NCBI GenBank assembly: GCA_036675345.1
Contig: JAKFFE010000022.1
Location: 1 to 64,000 of the forward strand
Direction of reading: 5' to 3'
Origin: JALYOC01 sp036675345
Lineage (GTDB): Bacteria; Myxococcota; Myxococcia; Myxococcales; Myxococcaceae
Length of the DNA: 64,000 nt
Shown here one piece after another: positions 1 to 8,900 of the stretch. Within the stretch, counting starts at the first letter, position 1; each line of letters begins with the position of its first letter. The notes beneath the pieces are model-generated. The model saw nothing but the letters and a program-made list of their open reading frames with translations. It did not search any database and had not been told where the DNA came from. The translations under genes and the position numbers were made by a program.

Positions 1-124
1 AGTTCATCCGTGGGTCCCTCTGTGAAGCTGGTTGCTCGCAACTCCCAGCAATCCACAGAGCCCCGCGGGTGGACAGTTACCTGCCGCTACCCGCGGGTGG
101 GAACAACGTCCTGAGACTTCACAA

Positions 125-1597
125 CTAGCTGCCCTCCTGCAGGCCGAACATCAGGCCCAGGAAGGGGAGATCCTGCAGCTGGTGGAACACGTAGACGTGG
201 TCCCCCTCCTGCAGTTCGGTGGTGCCGCGGGGGGCCATCAGCTCGGTTCCGCGGATGATCACCGCCACCGTGGTCTGGTCCGGGAAGGGAAGGTCGGCGA
301 TCTTCGCCCCGCAGGCCGCGGAGGCGGCGCCGATGTAGAAGGAGGTCACCTCCCCGCTCAGCAGCTGGGTGGAGTTGATCTCCAGCGCCGCCGGGGGTGA
401 GGGCGGGGCATCCGCGGTCAGCTTCAGCCGGCGGGTCAGCCAGCCCACGGTGGTCCCGGGCAGGAACGCGCTGATCACCACCACGAAGAACACCACGTTG
501 AAGATCTCCCGACCCACCTCCAGCCCCGCCAGGATCGGGAAGGTGGCCAGGATGATCGGCACCGCGCCGCGGAGCCCGATCCAGGCGATGTAGAAGCGCT
601 CGGTCCAGGTGTAGTTGAACGGCCACAGCAACAGCAGGATCGCCACCGGGCGGGCCACGAACGCCAGGGCCAGCGCCACCCCCAGCCCCTGCAGGGCCAC
701 CGGCGCCAGCTGGGAGGGGAACACCAGCAGGCCCAGCAGCAGGAACATGGTGACGTGGGACAGCCAGGCCAGCGAGTCATGCACCCGCAGGACCCCGGAC
801 CGGTACCGGATCACGTTGTTCCCCAGCATGATCGCCGAGATGTAGACCGCCATGAACCCGCTGCCCTGCAGCAGGGTGGGGACCCCGAAGGCCAGCATCG
901 CCAGGGCCACGGTCAGCACCGGATACAGCCCACCGGCAGGGAGGCGGGCGTGCTTGAGCAGCCAGCGTCCGCCGAGGCCGAAGGCAAAGCCCAGCCCCAC
1001 CCCCACCACCATCTGGATCACCGCGCCCAGGATCAGGGTGCCCACGGACGGGGCCTCGGAGGCCAGGGCCTGGGTCATCCCCAGGGTGAGGATCACCGCC
1101 ATCGGGTCGTTGAGGCCCGACTCCAGCTCCAAGGTGGCGCCCACCCGCTTCTTCAGCGCGATCCCGCTGCCGCGCAGCACCGAGAACACCGCCGCCGCGT
1201 CGGTGGAGGAGACGATCGCCCCCAGCAGCAACGCGGTGGGCCAGGCGAAGCCCAGCAGCTTCGCGGCCACCGCGGTCAGCCCGGCGATCATCACCACCCC
1301 CACGGTGGCCAGCACCGCGGCGGGGCGGATCCCCTCCCGCACCGAGGAGAGCTGGGTGTTGAGTCCACCGTCGAAGAGGATGAACACCAGCGCCGCGGTG
1401 CCCAGCCGGAAGGTCAGCTCGTAGTCCTCGAAGTCGATCCCGCCCAGACCGTCCGAGCCGGCCACCATCCCCACCGCCACGAAGAAGATGGCGATCGGGA
1501 TCCCCGCCTTGTTGGGGAAGCGGCTGAGCAGCACGCTGATCAGCATCAACACCCCGGCGGCGGTCAGGAGCAGGGCGGTGGCGTTCGGCTCGGTCAC
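125..1597 (-). CDS. nhaP2: Potassium/proton antiporter, CPA1 family with RCK_C domain
   Basis: Predicted inner-membrane cation/proton exchanger of 490 aa. About twelve hydrophobic segments fill residues 5-395. They include the antiporter motifs ILFDGGLNT and SSTDAAAVFSVLRGSG, followed by ELESGLNDPMA, which carries the acidic residues typical of CPA1 ion-binding cores. The last ~90 residues form a soluble TrkA-C (RCK_C) regulatory domain, the layout known for CvrA/NhaP2-type K+/H+ antiporters. The likely start is GTG at 1597. It lies 81 bp downstream of the M1 peptidase gene on the same strand, so it may be the last gene of that operon. K+ rather than Na+ specificity is inferred from the RCK_C domain only. 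Confidence 0.85.
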   Translation of the reverse strand: MTEPNATALLLTAAGVLMLISVLLSRFPNKAGIPIAIFFVAVGMVAGSDGLGGIDFEDYELTFRLGTAALVFILFDGGLNTQLSSVREGIRPAAVLATVGVVMIAGLTAVAAKLLGFAWPTALLLGAIVSSTDAAAVFSVLRGSGIALKKRVGATLELESGLNDPMAVILTLGMTQALASEAPSVGTLILGAVIQMVVGVGLGFAFGLGGRWLLKHARLPAGGLYPVLTVALAMLAFGVPTLLQGSGFMAVYISAIMLGNNVIRYRSGVLRVHDSLAWLSHVTMFLLLGLLVFPSQLAPVALQGLGVALALAFVARPVAILLLLWPFNYTWTERFYIAWIGLRGAVPIILATFPILAGLEVGREIFNVVFFVVVISAFLPGTTVGWLTRRLKLTADAPPSPPAALEINSTQLLSGEVTSFYIGAASAACGAKIADLPFPDQTTVAVIIRGTELMAPRGTTELQEGDHVYVFHQLQDLPFLGLMFGLQEGS

Positions 1598-1678
1598 CTC
1601 ACTTCAATGCACTGGAGACGACGGCCTTGTCGACCCTGGCCGCGCCGATTTGTTCCAGGGGGCCCGGGGTGAATCCGG

Positions 1679-3439
1679 CTACGCCCCCTGCTGACGCAGC
1701 AGCGACTCCACCACCTGCTTGGCGATGGGGTGGTAGCTGTCCTGGGCGGCCTGGAAGGTGCTGCGGGCCAGGGCGCGGGTCTCCGCCCGGGAGGCCAGCG
1801 CCTGGTACAGCGGCTTGAGGTACTTCATCCGGCCCACCTGGCGCAGCACCTGGCCCACCCGCTCATTCGCTGGCGCGTAGCCGGACCGGGTGGCCAGCAC
1901 CAGCCAGGCCACCAGCACCTCGTAGTTGGTGCTGGCGGTCAGGTGGTGGTCCGCGTCCAGCTTCTGCAGGAAGGCCGCAGGGGCCGGACGGGGGACCGAC
2001 TCCAGGAACAGCTGCCACTCGGTGGGACCGAACCCGGCGGCGGCCGCGCCCGGATCGCCTCCGGCCAGCTTCTCGATCTGCTCCAGCCGCGCCGAGCGGG
2101 GCCGGGGCGCGTTGTCCGGGACCCCGGCGCCGTTCACCCACGCCTCGGCGTTCACCGCCTCCAGGGTCCCCGGCGGCAGCTCGCGGGCGGCGAACTCCAG
2201 GAACTCCTCGGTGGTCAGCGACTGGAAGCGGTAGCGCTGCAGGTACGTCTTGAGGAAGCCGGAGAAGGCGTCCCGGCCCACCTGCTCCTCCAGGGTGCGC
2301 AGGAACAGGTAGCCCTTCTCGTAGGGGACCTGGGAGAACACCTCGTCCGGATCCACCCCGTCCAGGTGGGTCCGCAGCCGGGTCAGCTCCGGGGTGCCCG
2401 CCAGATGGCCCAGGGCCTCGTCCAGCGACCGGCGCCCCAGCGCTGCATGCAGGGAGGCGGTCTCCTCTCCGTCCAGCGCCTCCAGGATCCGCCGTTCTGC
2501 GAAGACGGTGAAGCCCTCGTTGAGCCAGAAGTGTTCGGCGGAGGTGTTGGTGACCAGGTTCCCGGTCCAGGAGTGGGCCAGCTCATGGGCCAGCACGTTC
2601 ACCAACGACCGATCCCCGGCCAGCAGGGTGGGGGTGATGAAGGTCAGCCGCGGGTTCTCCATCCCCCCGTAGGGGAAGGACGGCGGCATGGTGAGCACAT
2701 CGAAGCGGTCCCAGTCGTAGGGGCCAAACAGCTTCTCCGCGGCGGTGATGAACGCCTCCACCCCGGCGAACTCGAAGGCCGCCTTGTCCACCACCGACGG
2801 CTCCGCCCACACCCGCGAGCGCGGCCCCAGGTCCCGGGACACCAGGTCCCCCACCGCGAACGCCAGCAGATAGGGCGGGATGGGCTGGTTCATCGCGAAC
2901 TGCTCCACCGCCTCTGGCCCCTGCTCGGTCCGGGAGAGGAAGGCGGCGGCGAACACCGCCTTGAGCGCGGAGGGGATGGTCAGCTCCGCCCGGAAGGTGA
3001 TCCGCACCGCCGGGGTGTCCTGGAGCGGGACCAGGCTGCGGGCGTGGATCGCCTGACACTGGCTGAACAGGAACGGGTGCTGGCCGCCGGCGGTCTGGGC
3101 CGGGGTCAGCCACTGCAGCGCGGAGGCGGAGGGCCCGGTGCGGTAGTGCACGGTGAAACGGCGGGTCCCCGGCGGGAGCTGGATCCGGATCCGGTTGCCC
3201 AGCACCTTGTCCGGCGGCTCCACCGTGAACTGCAGCTGGGCTCCGGACTCGGAGCGCACCTCGCGGATCTCCAGGTCCCGCCCGTCCAGATCGATCGGGC
3301 CTTCGCCGATCGGATCCAGGATCAGGGTGGCCTGGGCGTCCAGGCGGTGGGTGGTGAAGTCCACCCGGGCCTTCCACTCCAGCTCGCGGACCCGCGGCTG
3401 GGTGTCGTCGTAATAGGAGTGGGGATCGCGTCGAGCCAT
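1679..3439 (-). CDS. M1 family metallopeptidase (aminopeptidase N / LTA4-hydrolase-like)
   Basis: Predicted zinc aminopeptidase of 586 aa. The substrate-binding GGMENP motif is near residue 260, and the zinc site HELAH (about 284-288) is followed 18 residues later by the third ligand in NEGF. This is the HExxH-18-E signature of family M1. A C-terminal helical region resembles the shorter leukotriene-A4-hydrolase-type members rather than 850-aa PepN. There is no signal peptide, so it is probably cytoplasmic. ATG at 3439 has GGGAGG six bases upstream and sits 2 bp after the stop of the MutS-like gene, indicating translational coupling. Natural substrates are unknown. Confidence 0.9.
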   Translation of the reverse strand: MARRDPHSYYDDTQPRVRELEWKARVDFTTHRLDAQATLILDPIGEGPIDLDGRDLEIREVRSESGAQLQFTVEPPDKVLGNRIRIQLPPGTRRFTVHYRTGPSASALQWLTPAQTAGGQHPFLFSQCQAIHARSLVPLQDTPAVRITFRAELTIPSALKAVFAAAFLSRTEQGPEAVEQFAMNQPIPPYLLAFAVGDLVSRDLGPRSRVWAEPSVVDKAAFEFAGVEAFITAAEKLFGPYDWDRFDVLTMPPSFPYGGMENPRLTFITPTLLAGDRSLVNVLAHELAHSWTGNLVTNTSAEHFWLNEGFTVFAERRILEALDGEETASLHAALGRRSLDEALGHLAGTPELTRLRTHLDGVDPDEVFSQVPYEKGYLFLRTLEEQVGRDAFSGFLKTYLQRYRFQSLTTEEFLEFAARELPPGTLEAVNAEAWVNGAGVPDNAPRPRSARLEQIEKLAGGDPGAAAAGFGPTEWQLFLESVPRPAPAAFLQKLDADHHLTASTNYEVLVAWLVLATRSGYAPANERVGQVLRQVGRMKYLKPLYQALASRAETRALARSTFQAAQDSYHPIAKQVVESLLRQQGA

Positions 3440-3441
3440 GG

Positions 3442-5289
3442 TCAGCCTCCCTGGGCGCTGCCGACGGGGATCCCCGCCTTCTCCAGCAGCCTCAATGCAT
3501 TGGTGGTGTCCACGACCCCGTCCCGGAGGCGGTAGTCGAAGACCATTTCTCCGTCGACCAGCAGGTCGCGGAAGTGGACGTTGCGGACCTCCCCTCGGGA
3601 GGCCAGCTCGGTAAGCGCCAGATCGTGGGTGGTGACCGCGCCGATCGCCCCGCTGTCCAACAAGAGCTCCAGCACCCGGCGGGAGGCCACCTGGCGCTCG
3701 CGGGTGTTGGTGCCCAGCAGGATCTCATCCAGCAGGAACAGGGCGTTGCCGCCCGCGGCCTGGGCCCCGTCCAGCACCGCCTTGAGCCGCAGCACCTCGG
3801 CGTAGAAGTAGGAGACGCCGCGCTCCAGCGAGTCCTTGACCCGCATGCTGGTCACCAGCACCAGCCGGGAGAGTCGCAGCGAGTCGGCGCACACCGGGGC
3901 CCCGCACAGGGCCAGCACCGCGTTGGCGCCCAGGGCCCGCACCAGGGTGGTCTTCCCGGACATGTTGCTGCCGGTGATCAGCAGCGCCGCCCCCCGGCGA
4001 TCCAGCGAGACGTCGTTGCGGATCGGCGCCTCCAGCAACGGGTGCCCCAGCCCCCGGGCCACGAACAGCGGCCCTCCGGCGGTGACCTCCGGGAAGGTGA
4101 ACTCTGGACGGTCGTGGGCCAGCCCGGCCAGGCTGGACAGCGCCTCCAGCTGGGCCAGCGCGTCGAACCAGCCTCGGACATGCGGGCCCTCCTGCTTCCG
4201 CCAGGTCTCCAGCCGGAACAGGGTGTGGACGTCCCACAGGGTCAGCAGGTTGATCACCGGGTGCAGCTGGTTGCGGCGCAGGTCGGCAAAGCCCAGCAGC
4301 CGCTCGAACCGCCCCAGCCGCTTGGAGACCTGGGCCCCCGGCTCCAGCCCGGCGCCCAGCTGCTGCAGATACGGATGCTCGAAGCGCTGGGCCTCCACCG
4401 CCAGAAACGCCCGCTCGAAGCGGGCGGCGCCGGACTCGCCCACCGAGATCAGATCGTAGAAGTGGGAGAAGGTCCGGCGCACCGCCACCAGCACCGCCAG
4501 CTGCGCGAACAGGCCCAGCCACCACCAGGCGGTGGCAATCACCCCGTTGCGGCCCAGCACGTAGAGGGTGAGGGTGATCGCCGGCAGCGCCCAGGCCAGC
4601 GGCCGGGTCCAGCGCAGGTGATCCAGATACGGACCGCCCTCCGCCCAGGCGATGAACCGACGGGGATCCGCCTTCTGGGTGGAGGCCACCCGCGCCTCCA
4701 CCGCCAGGGTCTCCCGGAACTGGGCCAGGCCGGTCAATTCGCGCACCGCGCCCTGGCGCTGGCCGATCTCCTCGAAGGGCGGCGGTTGGGAGAGCCAGGA
4801 GGCCAGCACCTGCTCTCCGGCGCGGGTCCCGGTCTCGTCCACCAGCTGGAAGATCGACCCCTGGCCGAACACGTCCAGATCGGCGGCGTAGAGGTGTTCG
4901 GCGGTCAGGTACTGGGCGCCGGTCTCCTTGAACTGGTGCCAGCGGCCCTCGATCCGGTCCAGCCCGCGCCGGGCCAGCTGCTGCCGGAGCTTGGCCCGCT
5001 GCTGCCGCTGCAGCACCCGGTCGTGGAGGATGGCCAGGGCGATGTAGAGCACGAAGATCGCCCCCACCCCGGCGTAGGCGCCTCGGGGCAGCTTGCCCAT
5101 CCAGATCGCGATCAGGATCCCCGCCGCGGCCACGAAGGCCAGCGCCCGGCCATTGGCGATCCACCCCCCGCGGGAGTCCAAGGTGGCCTCGTCGGCGGTG
5201 GCGGAAGTCAGCCGTGTCTGGTGGGCGGCGTGCGCCTGGGCGCGGACCTGGGGGACCATCGCTGACGTCACTTCGGAGGCGGAACCCAT
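3442..5289 (-). CDS. Membrane-anchored MutS-family ATPase
   Basis: A 615-aa protein whose last ~200 residues are a MutS domain V ATPase. It has Walker A GSNMSGKTT near residue 441, a Walker B-like FLLDEILLGTN near 518 and the TTHD switch segment. A MutS core-like helical region precedes it. The N-terminal mismatch-recognition domain is missing, and so is the Smr nuclease of MutS2. Instead there are two hydrophobic pairs, about residues 50-90 and 230-271, that look like membrane segments. The protein may therefore sit at the membrane and not act in classical mismatch repair. It is first in a tight operon with the M1 peptidase. ATG at 5289 lacks a clear ribosome site, and an ATG about 10 codons in is an alternative. 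Confidence 0.85.
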   Translation of the reverse strand: MGSASEVTSAMVPQVRAQAHAAHQTRLTSATADEATLDSRGGWIANGRALAFVAAAGILIAIWMGKLPRGAYAGVGAIFVLYIALAILHDRVLQRQQRAKLRQQLARRGLDRIEGRWHQFKETGAQYLTAEHLYAADLDVFGQGSIFQLVDETGTRAGEQVLASWLSQPPPFEEIGQRQGAVRELTGLAQFRETLAVEARVASTQKADPRRFIAWAEGGPYLDHLRWTRPLAWALPAITLTLYVLGRNGVIATAWWWLGLFAQLAVLVAVRRTFSHFYDLISVGESGAARFERAFLAVEAQRFEHPYLQQLGAGLEPGAQVSKRLGRFERLLGFADLRRNQLHPVINLLTLWDVHTLFRLETWRKQEGPHVRGWFDALAQLEALSSLAGLAHDRPEFTFPEVTAGGPLFVARGLGHPLLEAPIRNDVSLDRRGAALLITGSNMSGKTTLVRALGANAVLALCGAPVCADSLRLSRLVLVTSMRVKDSLERGVSYFYAEVLRLKAVLDGAQAAGGNALFLLDEILLGTNTRERQVASRRVLELLLDSGAIGAVTTHDLALTELASRGEVRNVHFRDLLVDGEMVFDYRLRDGVVDTTNALRLLEKAGIPVGSAQGG

Positions 5290-5325
5290 CGAGGTCGATC
5301 AGCTAGCACGGGGGGCGTGGGCCCT

Positions 5326-5370
5326 GGGAAAACTAAAGAGGCCCCGCGTCGGACAGCGACGCGAGGCCTC
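5326..5370 (-). terminator. Rho-independent terminator after the Crp/Fnr gene
   Basis: The stem arms GAGGCC-x-CGCGTCG and CGACGCG-x-GGCCTC enclose a 5-base loop, with one mismatch. On the minus strand the hairpin is followed by TTTAGTTTT. It lies directly downstream of the Crp/Fnr-type gene (stop at 5398) and separates it from the MutS-like gene. Confidence 0.85.
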
Positions 5371-5397
5371 GAAACTGTGGACCGACCAGGAGAGGGA

Positions 5398-6141
5398 CTA
5401 CTTCTCCTTGGAGGCGATCTTCTTGAGCGCCTTCTGGTCCCGGATGCAGAGGATGCGGCCGACGTTGCCGAGCACGCCCTCGCGCTTCATCTCGTTGATC
5501 AGGGTGGAGACGAAGGAGCGGGAGGCGCCCACCAGGTCCGCCAGATCCTGCTGAGTGATCCCGCGCAGGTCGGTCTCGCCGCCGTGCGGGCAGCGCTCGC
5601 CGTGGGCCTCGGCCAGGGTGAGCAGGGTGTCCGCCAGCCGGGCCGGGACCTCCTTGAAGGTCAGCCCCAGCACCCGCTTGCGCAGGCCGCGGACGCGGTC
5701 GGCGTAGGAGCGGATCACGTCCAGGGCCAGGGTGGGCCGGGCCTCCAGCTGGGCGCGGAAGTCACGGCCTTCAATCGACCACACCTCGGCCTCGCCGGCG
5801 GCGATGGCCATCTCCTCCACCGCGGTCCCCTCCGGGCGGAACAGCTCACCGAACAGGTCGCCGGGGCGGAGGATGGAGACCACCGAGCGGCCCCCGTTCT
5901 TGCCGATCCGCATCAGCCGGACGCGGCCGTTCTTGAGCAGGTACACGCGGTCGTTGGTGTCACCCGGGCGGTAGATCACCGAGTTGTGCGGGAAGGACTC
6001 GACCTTGAAGTAGCCCTTGAAGTCCAACACCTCGGCGCCGGGCACCAGCTTGTTGGCGGTGACCATCATCCCGGAGGAGGTCGGCTGCAGCGGGGCAACA
6101 ACGTTGGAACCGATCGGACCGAGGGGGCGATTGAAGTGCAT
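5398..6141 (-). CDS. Crp/Fnr family transcriptional regulator
   Basis: A 247-aa DNA-binding regulator. Residues about 40-140 form a cyclic-nucleotide-binding-type beta barrel (the stretch with RPGDTNDRVYLLKNG and LRPGDLFGEL). A C-terminal winged helix contains ITQQDLADLVGASRSFVS. There is no N-terminal cysteine cluster, so it is not an iron-sulfur Fnr. Ligand and targets are unknown. ATG at 6141 is preferred because GGAGAA lies eight bases upstream; the reading frame continues upstream without a stop but looks non-coding there. The gene is single and ends in its own terminator. A repeated GAACGAAC/GTTCGTTC motif lies about 200 bp upstream. Confidence 0.9.
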   Translation of the reverse strand: MHFNRPLGPIGSNVVAPLQPTSSGMMVTANKLVPGAEVLDFKGYFKVESFPHNSVIYRPGDTNDRVYLLKNGRVRLMRIGKNGGRSVVSILRPGDLFGELFRPEGTAVEEMAIAAGEAEVWSIEGRDFRAQLEARPTLALDVIRSYADRVRGLRKRVLGLTFKEVPARLADTLLTLAEAHGERCPHGGETDLRGITQQDLADLVGASRSFVSTLINEMKREGVLGNVGRILCIRDQKALKKIASKEK

Positions 6142-6461
6142 GGTCAGCTTCTCCGGGGGGCAGCTTGAGATTGAAGAGGGGTGCCTACGTTTGAACTCGG
6201 CGCAGGACCCTTCTCCAAGCCTCATGCCAACTGGCCAACGCCTCATTCCCGACGGACCGACCCGGAAAATCGAGGGGTTAGCAGTTCGGCTGCTTTGTGG
6301 ACGTCCGACATGTTGGGAATGTGAAACGAACTGTTCAGAACGAACGATCAAGTTGAACGGTTCGTTCAAATCCCGGGCGCTCTGTGGGCGTGACGACAGT
6401 TCTGGAATCCAACACTCCCACCGATCCCTGAACGTCCTGGAGAACACCCAGGACCGCGGTC
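6142..6461. promoter_or_regulatory. Long upstream region of the Crp/Fnr gene with operator-like repeats
   Basis: A 320-bp intergenic stretch that is less GC-rich than its surroundings around 6230-6430. It contains ACGAAC (6326-6331), GAACGAAC (6338-6345) and the inverted arm GTTCGTTC (6360-6367), with a 14-bp spacer between the two long arms. This looks like a regulator-binding cluster serving the downstream minus-strand gene, possibly for autoregulation. I could not assign clear -35 and -10 boxes. Confidence 0.4.
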
Positions 6462-7871
6462 TCAGTCCGGCTGGGAGGCGGAGACCCCGTACTTCTGCAG
6501 CTTTCGCTCCAGGGTGGGGCGGCTGATGCCCAGCAGCTGACAGGTCTTGCCCTTGTGGCCGCGGGTCAGCTGCAGGGCCCGGAGGATGTGCTGGCGCTCC
6601 AGCTCGTCCAGGCTGGGGAACGTCGCCGGATCATCGAACTGGACGGTGTTGGGCACGCTGGGAGGGGCGGCCGCCTGCCCGGGGTCCAGGGGGGGCAGGG
6701 TGTCCCCCACCATCACCTCGCCGGTGGCGTGGACCACCGCGCGTTCCAGCACGTTGCCCAGCTCGCGGACGTTTCCCCGCCAGGGCAGCCGGGTGAGGTG
6801 CTGCATCACCTCCGGCGGCACCCGGGTGACCTTCTTGTGCAGCTTGTCGTTGATCAGCTGCAGCATGTGCTGCACCAGCAGCGGGATGTCCTCCCGGCGC
6901 TCGCGCAGGGGCGGGATGTGGAGGGTGATCACCTTGAGCCGCTGGTAGAGATCCTCGCGGAAGCGGCCGCTCTCCACCTCGTGGGCAAGATCGCGGTGGG
7001 TGGCGGCGATCACCCGCGCCCGCAGCTTGATCTTCTTCACCCCGCCCACCCGCTCGAACTCGCGCTCCTGGAGCACCCGCAGCAGCTTGGACTGCAGCAT
7101 CAGCGACATGTCGCCGATCTCGTCCAGGAACACCGTCCCGTCCTCCGCCACCTCGAACTTGCCCGGCTTCTGGGCGCTGGCCCCGGTGAATGACCCCTTC
7201 TCGTGCCCGAACAGCTCGGACTCCAGCAGGGTGTCCACGATCGCCGAGCAGTTGATCCCCACGAAGGGACGGGGCTCATCGTAGGAGTAGTTGTGGATCA
7301 CCCGGGCGATCAGCTCCTTGCCGGTGCCCGACTCGCCGGAGATCAACACCGTGGCCCGGGCGGCGTTGGCCACCTTGCCGATGTCCTTCACCAGCTGCTG
7401 GATGTGGCCGCTGTTGCCGACGATGTCGCCCAGCCGGAACTCGGACCGCTCCACCGCGATGGTGGCGGTGCGCCGGGACAGCTGGTGCATCTTCAGCGCC
7501 CGGTCCACCACCAGGTCCAGCGCCGCCGGATCCGCGAACGGCTTGTGGATGTAGTCGAAGGCCCCGAGCTTGATCGCCCGGATGGTGGTCTCCATGTCGT
7601 GGTAGGCGGTGACCATCACGATCGGCGCCTCCCCGCACAGGGTCTTGAGCTCCTCGATGATGTCCAGCCCGGAGCGATCCGGGAGCATCATGTCCAGGAT
7701 CACCAGGGCAGGCGTGCTCTCGGCGGCCAGCCTCAACGCCTGGGCGGCGGTGGTGGCGGTGAGGACCTGAAAACGCGCGGCTCCGCCCACCTCGATCTCC
7801 TCGAAGTGCATCTTCAAGGATTCGAGCAGCGACAGGTCGTCGTCTGCGATGAGCAGCGTTTCCATAGGCAC
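6462..7871 (-). CDS. NtrC-type sigma-54-dependent response regulator
   Basis: A 469-aa enhancer-binding protein. The receiver domain (1-125) has DDD near residue 10, phospho-acceptor Asp60 in LVILDMMLP and the conserved Lys in HKPF. The AAA+ sigma-54 activation domain (about 150-375) has Walker A GESGTGKE near 178. The sigma-54 contact loop reads GSFTGA, a Ser variant of GAFTGA. The C-terminal Fis-type HTH contains ISRPTLERKLQ. The probable start is GTG at 7871 or ATG at 7865. It lies 14 bp after the histidine kinase gene on the same strand, so the two form a two-component operon. Confidence 0.95.
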   Translation of the reverse strand: MPMETLLIADDDLSLLESLKMHFEEIEVGGAARFQVLTATTAAQALRLAAESTPALVILDMMLPDRSGLDIIEELKTLCGEAPIVMVTAYHDMETTIRAIKLGAFDYIHKPFADPAALDLVVDRALKMHQLSRRTATIAVERSEFRLGDIVGNSGHIQQLVKDIGKVANAARATVLISGESGTGKELIARVIHNYSYDEPRPFVGINCSAIVDTLLESELFGHEKGSFTGASAQKPGKFEVAEDGTVFLDEIGDMSLMLQSKLLRVLQEREFERVGGVKKIKLRARVIAATHRDLAHEVESGRFREDLYQRLKVITLHIPPLRERREDIPLLVQHMLQLINDKLHKKVTRVPPEVMQHLTRLPWRGNVRELGNVLERAVVHATGEVMVGDTLPPLDPGQAAAPPSVPNTVQFDDPATFPSLDELERQHILRALQLTRGHKGKTCQLLGISRPTLERKLQKYGVSASQPD

Positions 7872-7885
7872 GAGGGTCGGTCAGA

Positions 7886-8857
7886 TCAGGTCGGAAAAAG
7901 TAAACGGAACTCGACCCCGCCGCCGCTCCGTTCTTCCACGCTTGCGCGGCCGCCCAGCTGGACCATGGTCCGGGAGAGCGCCGCCAAGGAGAGTCCCGCG
8001 CCCCGTGCCAGGCGGGAACCAAAGGGTTCAAAGAGTGTTGCCCGCTCCTCGGGAGGGACCGCGGCGCTGTTGTCCGGCACACAGAGCATCGGCACCGGTT
8101 CGGGGTCCGAAGACCAGGTGGCCACGATCTGCAGCGGCGTTCCCGGGGCCAGCCCGGAGGCGGCGTTCATCAGCAGCTGGGCCAACACCGGGCGGAGGCG
8201 GGCCATGTCCACCCGGGCCCGCAGCCCCTCGGGTTGCTCGGCCACCTCGACCTTGATCTCCCGCTCGCCCAGCTCCAGCTCCACCAGGGCCGCGGCCTCG
8301 GCGACGATGCCGCGCAGGGCCATCGGCTCCAGCACCGGGGGGAGATCCCGGCCGTACTCGGAGAGCAGGGACAGCATCCGCTCCATGGTGCGGATCTCCC
8401 GGTTGGCGATCCGCATCCGGCGCTGATCCCGCTCGTTGAGCGCGGCGCTCTTGGCCACCGTCTGCACCGCCATCTTCACCGAGGAGAGCGGGTTGCGCAG
8501 CTCGTGGGAGAGGGAGGAGGAGAGGCGAGAGATCTGCACCGGCGGCGCCCCGTGGAGGATGGCGTCCAGATCCAGGATCCCGGCCCGGGCGGTTCCGCCT
8601 TGCGAGTCCAGCACCACCCGCAGCCGGGCGGGATCCCGCAGGGTGGAGACCAGGAACTCGGTGGCGCCGCCGTTGCGGGCCTTCTTGTCCAGCTCGGCGG
8701 CGCGCTTGAGGCTGATGCCCAGCACCTCGTGGAGCGGCAGGCCCACCAGCTCGTCCGCAGGGCGGCCCAGCACGGCGAGACAGGCTCCCTCCGCGGCGGA
8801 CACCTGCTGGTCAGGCCTCCAGGCAATCTGAACGACTTGGGTCAGCGAGGGATCCAT
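7886..8857 (-). CDS. Soluble sensor histidine kinase
   Basis: A 323-aa kinase with no membrane segment. The N-terminal ~100 residues look PAS-like. The H-box SLSHELRNP places the phospho-accepting His at about 118. The N-box region QLLMNAASG and the C-terminal catalytic part are recognisable but worn: the G1 box reads PDNSAA rather than DxGxG, and the G2 region is LARGAGLSLAAL. It is nevertheless likely to phosphorylate the NtrC-type regulator encoded just downstream. ATG at 8857 is 43 bp from the divergent plus-strand gene at 8901. The signal sensed is unknown. Confidence 0.85.
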   Translation of the reverse strand: MDPSLTQVVQIAWRPDQQVSAAEGACLAVLGRPADELVGLPLHEVLGISLKRAAELDKKARNGGATEFLVSTLRDPARLRVVLDSQGGTARAGILDLDAILHGAPPVQISRLSSSLSHELRNPLSSVKMAVQTVAKSAALNERDQRRMRIANREIRTMERMLSLLSEYGRDLPPVLEPMALRGIVAEAAALVELELGEREIKVEVAEQPEGLRARVDMARLRPVLAQLLMNAASGLAPGTPLQIVATWSSDPEPVPMLCVPDNSAAVPPEERATLFEPFGSRLARGAGLSLAALSRTMVQLGGRASVEERSGGGVEFRLLFPT

Positions 8858-8900
8858 GCGGGAGGGTTTCGACTGTAACGGCTAAGGTGCGGCCTGTCCC

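Noticed and set aside
5398..6447. A longer Crp/Fnr frame starting at 6447
   Set aside because: The upstream 100 residues read as non-coding and the ATG at 6141 has a good ribosome site.
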